From: Streptomyces atratus
GTDB lineage: Bacteria; Actinomycetota; Actinomycetes; Streptomycetales; Streptomycetaceae
Assembly: GCF_014648655.1 (NCBI RefSeq)
Contig: NZ_BMRN01000026.1
Location: 1 to 64,000, forward strand
Length of the DNA: 64,000 bases
Direction of reading: 5' to 3'
Each line of letters begins with the position of its first letter. Positions within the stretch are counted from its first letter, which is position 1. The notes beneath the pieces were generated by a model. It made no database searches. It saw only the letters and a list, made by a program, of their open reading frames with translations, and was not told where the DNA came from. The position numbers were made by a program, and so were the translations under genes. Below are positions 60,170-64,000 of this stretch, piece by piece.

Positions 60170-61696
60170 TCACGGACGACGCAGTGCGTCGGACGCGGCG
60201 GTTGCCGCAGGGCCTGCCGCCAGCTCGGTCTCCAGCAACTGCTTGCCGAGCAGCTCCGGGTCCGGCAGCTCCATCGGGTACTCACCGTCGAAGCAGGCGC
60301 GGCACAGGTTCGGCTTGGCGATCGTCGTCGCCTCGACCATCGCGTCGAGCGAGATGTACGCGAGCGAGTCGGCACCCATCGACGTGCAGATCTCGTCGAC
60401 CGTCATGCCGTTGGCGATCAGCTCGGCGCGGGTCGCGAAGTCGATGCCGAAGAAGCAGGGCCACTTCACCGGCGGGGACGAGATCCGGATGTGGATCTCG
60501 GCGGCGCCGGCCTCGCGGAGCATCCGGACCAGTGCGCGCTGGGTGTTGCCGCGGACGATCGAGTCGTCGACGACCACGAGGCGCTTGCCCTTGATGACTT
60601 CCTTGAGCGGGTTCAGCTTGAGGCGGATACCCAGCTGGCGAATGGTCTGGGACGGCTGGATGAAGGTCCGGCCGACATAGGCGTTCTTCACCAGTCCGGC
60701 GCCGAACGGGATGCCGCTGGCCTCCGCGTAGCCGATGGCGGCGGGGGTGCCGGACTCCGGAGTCGCTATGACCAGATCGGCCTCGACGGGGGCCTCGGCG
60801 GCCAGCTTGCGCCCCATCTCCACGCGGGAGAGGTAGACGTTGCGCCCGGCGATGTCGGTGTCGGGGCGGGCCAGATAGACGTACTCGAAGACACAGCCCT
60901 TCGGCTTCGCTTCCGCGAACCGCGAGGTGCGCAGGCCGTTCTCGTCGATGGCGACGAGCTCGCCCGGCTCGATCTCGCGAACGAAGCTGGCACCGCAGAT
61001 GTCGAGAGCGGCGGACTCGGAGGCCACCACCCAGCCGCGCTCGAGGCGGCCGAGAACCAGCGGGCGGATGCCCTGCGGGTCGCGGGCGGCGTAGAGGGTG
61101 TGCTCGTCCATGAAGACGAGGGAGAAGGCGCCCTTCACATCGGGAAGCACCTTTGCGGCGGCCTCCTCGATGGTGAGCGGCTTGCCGTCCTCATCGGTCT
61201 GGCCGGCGAGCAGCGCGGTCACCAGATCGGTGTCGTTCGTCGCGGCGACCTGGGTGGCGCGACCGTCCTTGCGGGGAAGGTCGGCGACCATCTCGGCGAG
61301 CTGGGCCGTATTGACCAGGTTGCCGTTGTGACCCAGGGCGATCGAGCCGTGCGCGGTCGCACGGAACGTCGGCTGCGCGTTCTCCCACACCGAGGCACCG
61401 GTGGTGGAGTAGCGGGCATGACCGACCGCGATATGGCCCTGGAGAGATCCCAGAGACGTTTCGTCGAAGACCTGCGAGACCAGTCCCATGTCCTTGAAGA
61501 CCAGGATCTGGGACCCGTTGCTCACTGCGATGCCCGCGGACTCCTGTCCACGGTGCTGCAGGGCATACAGTCCGAAATAGGTGAGCTTGGCGACCTCTTC
61601 GCCCGGAGCCCAGACACCGAAGACGCCACAAGCGTCCTGGGGGCCTTTCTCTCCGGGGAGCAGGTCGTGGTTGAGTCGTCCATCACCACGAGGCAC
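60170..61696 (-). CDS. purF: amidophosphoribosyltransferase
   Basis: A 508-residue enzyme that makes 5-phosphoribosylamine from PRPP and glutamine, the first committed step of purine synthesis. From GTG 61696, a 22-residue propeptide precedes the nucleophile Cys (DACGVFGVW). The PRPP loop LVVVDDSIVRGNT is near residue 370. Four Cys placed as in the Bacillus Fe-S enzyme (GCVFEYVY, WPCFFGID, LCRACFDG) indicate the 4Fe-4S, propeptide-processed class. The GTG was chosen because the frame upstream is not enzyme-like. Confidence 0.97.
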   Translation of the reverse strand: MPRGDGRLNHDLLPGEKGPQDACGVFGVWAPGEEVAKLTYFGLYALQHRGQESAGIAVSNGSQILVFKDMGLVSQVFDETSLGSLQGHIAVGHARYSTTGASVWENAQPTFRATAHGSIALGHNGNLVNTAQLAEMVADLPRKDGRATQVAATNDTDLVTALLAGQTDEDGKPLTIEEAAAKVLPDVKGAFSLVFMDEHTLYAARDPQGIRPLVLGRLERGWVVASESAALDICGASFVREIEPGELVAIDENGLRTSRFAEAKPKGCVFEYVYLARPDTDIAGRNVYLSRVEMGRKLAAEAPVEADLVIATPESGTPAAIGYAEASGIPFGAGLVKNAYVGRTFIQPSQTIRQLGIRLKLNPLKEVIKGKRLVVVDDSIVRGNTQRALVRMLREAGAAEIHIRISSPPVKWPCFFGIDFATRAELIANGMTVDEICTSMGADSLAYISLDAMVEATTIAKPNLCRACFDGEYPMELPDPELLGKQLLETELAAGPAATAASDALRRP

Positions 61697-62059
61697 ACCA
61701 CCGAGTGTAGGCGAGATCGACCACTGGTCCGAATTCGGGATACCGGGCCCGAGCACCGGGGAAGCGCTCCCAGGGGAGGTTCGCGGGCCGGTTCGGACAG
61801 TCAATCGGAGTGACCATTTCCCGGTCGCGGAGAGGTGCGGACCGGCCACAGGGCAGCGGTCACCCGGACCAGCGGCCGGTTACCGGCTAGTTCCGGCCAC
61901 TCGGGGCACGGGGGGCAGCCGGCCGGATGGTGGCGCTCGGTGAGCCGATCGATGCTCTGTAACGGAGTCCGGCCGAACGTCCGTTTCGTGGTGAGCCTCA
62001 CACCCGGGAGCCCGGTATGCGGCTTCTCGGGGGCCTCGGCAAAGGTGGCGCAGGGAAAG
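61697..62059. other. purF upstream spacer, gene-free
   Basis: 360 nt between the purF start and the stop of the META-domain lipoprotein gene. It must contain the purFM promoter on the minus strand. I see no riboswitch of the purine (Pur) type and no coding frame. Confidence 0.45.
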
Positions 62060-62881
62060 TCAGCCCCTTGTCCCGGTGGCCGATGCGCCGAGCCCCTTGC
62101 CGTTCTCCGCGGTGAGGGACAGGGTGCGGTGATCGATCCGGTACGTCGTCCGGCCGTCCAGGATCGCGAGCAGTTCGCGCTCCAGCTTCATCCGGGAGGC
62201 CGGGCACATCATCTTGGTGCCGTCGATCCGGCCGAACGTGATGGTGGAACTGGAGACCGCCGCGGTGCCGCGGAACCGATTGCAGCCGAGGGTGCCCTGT
62301 ACGGAGCCGTCCTTGCCGAAGCTCAGTCGCGCCCTCTCCTGCGCACCCGCGGGCAGCGACGAGGCGACCGTGCCGGAAACCAGGGTGGTGACCGTCCAGG
62401 TGGTGCCGGTGAGCCGGGCCGGCCGTTGCGCCGTGAGGGCGATGGAGTCGCCGTTCTCCGCGCTCAGGACGAGGGTCTTTTTCGCCAAGGCCGCGGTGAG
62501 TTCGCCGCTGAACGCGCCGGACATGGCCGCCTCGAACCGCTGGACGTCCTTCTCGCAGGCCATTGAGGTGCTCGTGCCCGGCCCGACCGTGATCGTCTCG
62601 CCGTCGATGCGGACATCGGCGGTGAAGCGGTTGCATCCGTAGTTCCCGGTGGCCCGGCCCTTGGAGTCGATCTCGACATGGGCGCTGGAGGGGGCGGCGG
62701 TCCGCTTCCCGTCGACCGTCACCGATTCGACGCCCCAGCGGACACCGGTGACGGGCAGATCGGTCCGCACGGCGCCACCGTCGGAACCGGACCCCGAACC
62801 GGCCCCGGCGCCCGTCTCCGTACCGCAGGCGGCCAGGACCAGGAGGGCCAGGACTCCGACGGCCGTACCTTGTTTCCGCAT
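62060..62881 (-). CDS. META-domain (HslJ-like) lipoprotein
   Basis: A 273-residue lipoprotein. The signal MRKQGTAVGVLALLVLAACG has the lipobox Cys at 19. Two META repeats follow (about 40-145 and 150-262), each with a GNYGCNRF or GTLGCNRF core and a later Met-Ala-Cys or Met-Cys (SMACEK, KMMCPAS). META domains are found in heat-inducible HslJ and in proteins linked to envelope stress and novobiocin resistance; the mechanism is unknown. It lies 37 nt downstream of the MDMPI-type gene. Confidence 0.9.
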   Translation of the reverse strand: MRKQGTAVGVLALLVLAACGTETGAGAGSGSGSDGGAVRTDLPVTGVRWGVESVTVDGKRTAAPSSAHVEIDSKGRATGNYGCNRFTADVRIDGETITVGPGTSTSMACEKDVQRFEAAMSGAFSGELTAALAKKTLVLSAENGDSIALTAQRPARLTGTTWTVTTLVSGTVASSLPAGAQERARLSFGKDGSVQGTLGCNRFRGTAAVSSSTITFGRIDGTKMMCPASRMKLERELLAILDGRTTYRIDHRTLSLTAENGKGLGASATGTRG

Positions 62882-62918
62882 GGCCCTGGGACGGTCCGGG
62901 CGGTCGTCCGGTTCCCCC

Positions 62919-63719
62919 TCACCCCATCAGGGGCAGCAGCCCGGCGAGATCGGCCCTCTCACCGCTGGCGCTGACCTTCGCCGCGTCGAGCTCATGGGCC
63001 CACTCCGTACGCCCGGTGGCGAGCCGGATCCAGGTGAGCGGATCGGTCTCGACGACATTGGGCGGCGTACCGCGCGTGTGCTTGGGGCCCTGGACGCACT
63101 GGACGACGGCGAACGGCGGGACGCGCACCTCGACCGAGCCGCCCGGCGCCTTCTCCGCGACGGCGTCGGCGAACAGCCGGGTGCAGGCGGCGAGCGCCTG
63201 CCGGTCGTACGGGATACCGAGGCCGGCCGCCTCGTTCAGATCGTCGGTGTGCACGACGAGTTCGACGGTACGGGTGACCAGGAAGTCGGCCAGCCGCATC
63301 GCGCCGGCCCGGGTCGGCAGCAACCGGTCCTCCGGGGCGTCGGACACCAGCTCCTCGAACCGCCCGGCGACCTCCCCGTACAGCGCGTCCAGGTCCGGAC
63401 GGTCCGCGGCGAGAGCCTTGGTGTCGTCGGCGATGCGCCCGGCCCGGTCCGCGGTCGAGAACGGCCATTCGAGGAGCGTCAGATCGGGCTTGGGCGAGGC
63501 GGGTTCGGGCAACTCCAGATTCCGCGTGACGTGCGAGAGCGCCATGGCCAGATGGACGGCCAGTTCGCGCACGGTCCAGTCCCCGAGCCGGGTCGGCAGC
63601 GCGAGCTGTTCGGGCGTCAGGACGCGGACGGCTTCACGGACATGCGCGAACTGCGCCAGGACCGCGGTGCGGGTCCTGGCCGGGTCGTAGCGACGGGCTC
63701 GTTTCTGGGACGGCGGCAT
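62919..63719 (-). CDS. maleylpyruvate isomerase N-terminal (MDMPI) / sterol-carrier-type protein
   Basis: A 266-residue protein. The N-terminal DinB-like four-helix bundle (about 15-165) shows LPTRLGDWTVRELAVHLAMA and the metal-site His in VELVVHTDDLNEAAG. A C-terminal SCP2-like alpha/beta part (about 185-260) has DPLTWIRLATGRTEW. Proteins of this type are probable mycothiol-dependent enzymes; the substrate is unknown. ATG 63719 is followed by a basic MPPSQKRARRY start. Confidence 0.85.
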   Translation of the reverse strand: MPPSQKRARRYDPARTRTAVLAQFAHVREAVRVLTPEQLALPTRLGDWTVRELAVHLAMALSHVTRNLELPEPASPKPDLTLLEWPFSTADRAGRIADDTKALAADRPDLDALYGEVAGRFEELVSDAPEDRLLPTRAGAMRLADFLVTRTVELVVHTDDLNEAAGLGIPYDRQALAACTRLFADAVAEKAPGGSVEVRVPPFAVVQCVQGPKHTRGTPPNVVETDPLTWIRLATGRTEWAHELDAAKVSASGERADLAGLLPLMG

Positions 63720-63790
63720 GGTCCAGGAGCCTAAGGGGTGTCCGGCGGCTCACGGTCGGACAGGCACTGAGCCCTGTCGGGCCTGCTGCC

Positions 63791-64000
63791 TCAGGACCTG
63801 GTCGCGAAGTCTCCCAGTCCCTTGTCGAGCAGATCGAAACCGCGCTCGGCGAGCGCGACGGCATCCGGCGCCACCGCGTCCGCCGGCTCCCCCGCCAGCA
63901 GCCGCATTTGATTCGCGGAGATGAGGGCGTTGCGGGTGGCGATCAGCTGGGCGGCCGCGATCCGGGCGATGGACGGCTCCTCGCCCTCCTCGACCAGGAC
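63791..64000 (-). CDS. 3' end of a probable TetR-type regulator (partial)
   Basis: The last about 69 codons of a protein that begins outside the window. Reading ends FDLLDKGLGDFATRS at stop 63791-63793, preceded by helical SIARIAAAQLIATRNALISA. The pattern resembles the C-terminal helices of a TetR regulator, but with the DNA-binding part missing this is only a suggestion. Confidence 0.5.
   Translation of the reverse strand, partial: VLVEEGEEPSIARIAAAQLIATRNALISANQMRLLAGEPADAVAPDAVALAERGFDLLDKGLGDFATRS

Noticed and set aside
59075..61813. 912-codon frame antisense to purM and purF
   Set aside because: Mirrors two certain genes; composition is not protein-like.
1..64000. CRISPR array, insertion sequence with terminal repeats, or complete biosynthetic cluster
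   Set aside because: No regular spacer-repeat array, no transposase gene and no grouped biosynthetic genes were seen.

Overview
The window is high-GC actinobacterial chromosome, almost certainly Streptomyces. Evidence: strong GC-third-position bias, frequent GTG/TTG starts, a 68-residue BldC, an AtrA-type TetR regulator, valine dehydrogenase, Streptomyces-type DUF3073 and DUF6274 proteins, and a rare TTA codon in a developmental regulator. From memory, the gene order resembles the S. coelicolor SCO4122-to-SCO4084 core interval. I could not search a database, so all ortholog names rest on recall.

Layout. 0.3-7.1 kb: MarR regulator with a divergent MFS efflux pump (apparently frameshifted near its 3' end), a PAS/PP2C/ATPase phosphatase, and a type II NADH dehydrogenase divergent from atrA. 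7.8-15.4 kb: a one-protein sigma factor/membrane/sugar-binding fusion, a giant BTAD-NB-ARC regulator, and an asparagine-synthase-like protein with a degenerate active-site motif. 16.6-22.3 kb: a TTA-containing sporulation-type regulator, then the tight run lhgO-trmB-prsW. 22.7-32.1 kb: aldo/keto reductase, an M23 wall endopeptidase under a c-di-AMP (ydaO) riboswitch, a membrane PP2C phosphatase, initiator tRNA, flotillin with a small NfeD-like partner, a SHOCT-type membrane protein, a berberine-bridge-type flavin oxidase and a repeat-containing membrane protein.

32.33-39.38 kb is a roughly 7.0-kb island in tRNA-Lys. The 3' part of the tRNA (44 bp identical) plus its downstream hairpin recurs at both ends. 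At the tRNA-proximal end lie the C-terminal stump of a tyrosine integrase and a 5'-truncated regulator, joined head to head at a deletion point. The surviving cargo is a cold-shock set: MerR-like regulator, a broken csp, an intact csp, a DEAD-box helicase whose ribosome-binding site sits in a perfect hairpin, a CBS-domain protein and a small SCO5918-type protein. A degenerate-repeat, gene-free leader precedes them. This is the least ordinary part of the window.

39.5-54.6 kb: amino-acid permease, a nonsense-interrupted trypsin-like gene, a secreted FG-GAP protein, a second (core) DEAD-box helicase with RGG/RDDR repeats, a lipoprotein, a small metallopeptidase, a tRNA Glu-Asp-Phe array, a CcdA/DsbA thiol pair, a small secreted protein, the HrpA helicase and a second identical tRNA-Asp. 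54.7-64 kb: DUF6274, bldC, a conserved hypothetical, vdh, DUF3073, purM-purF, a META-domain lipoprotein, an MDMPI-type protein and the 3' end of a probable regulator.
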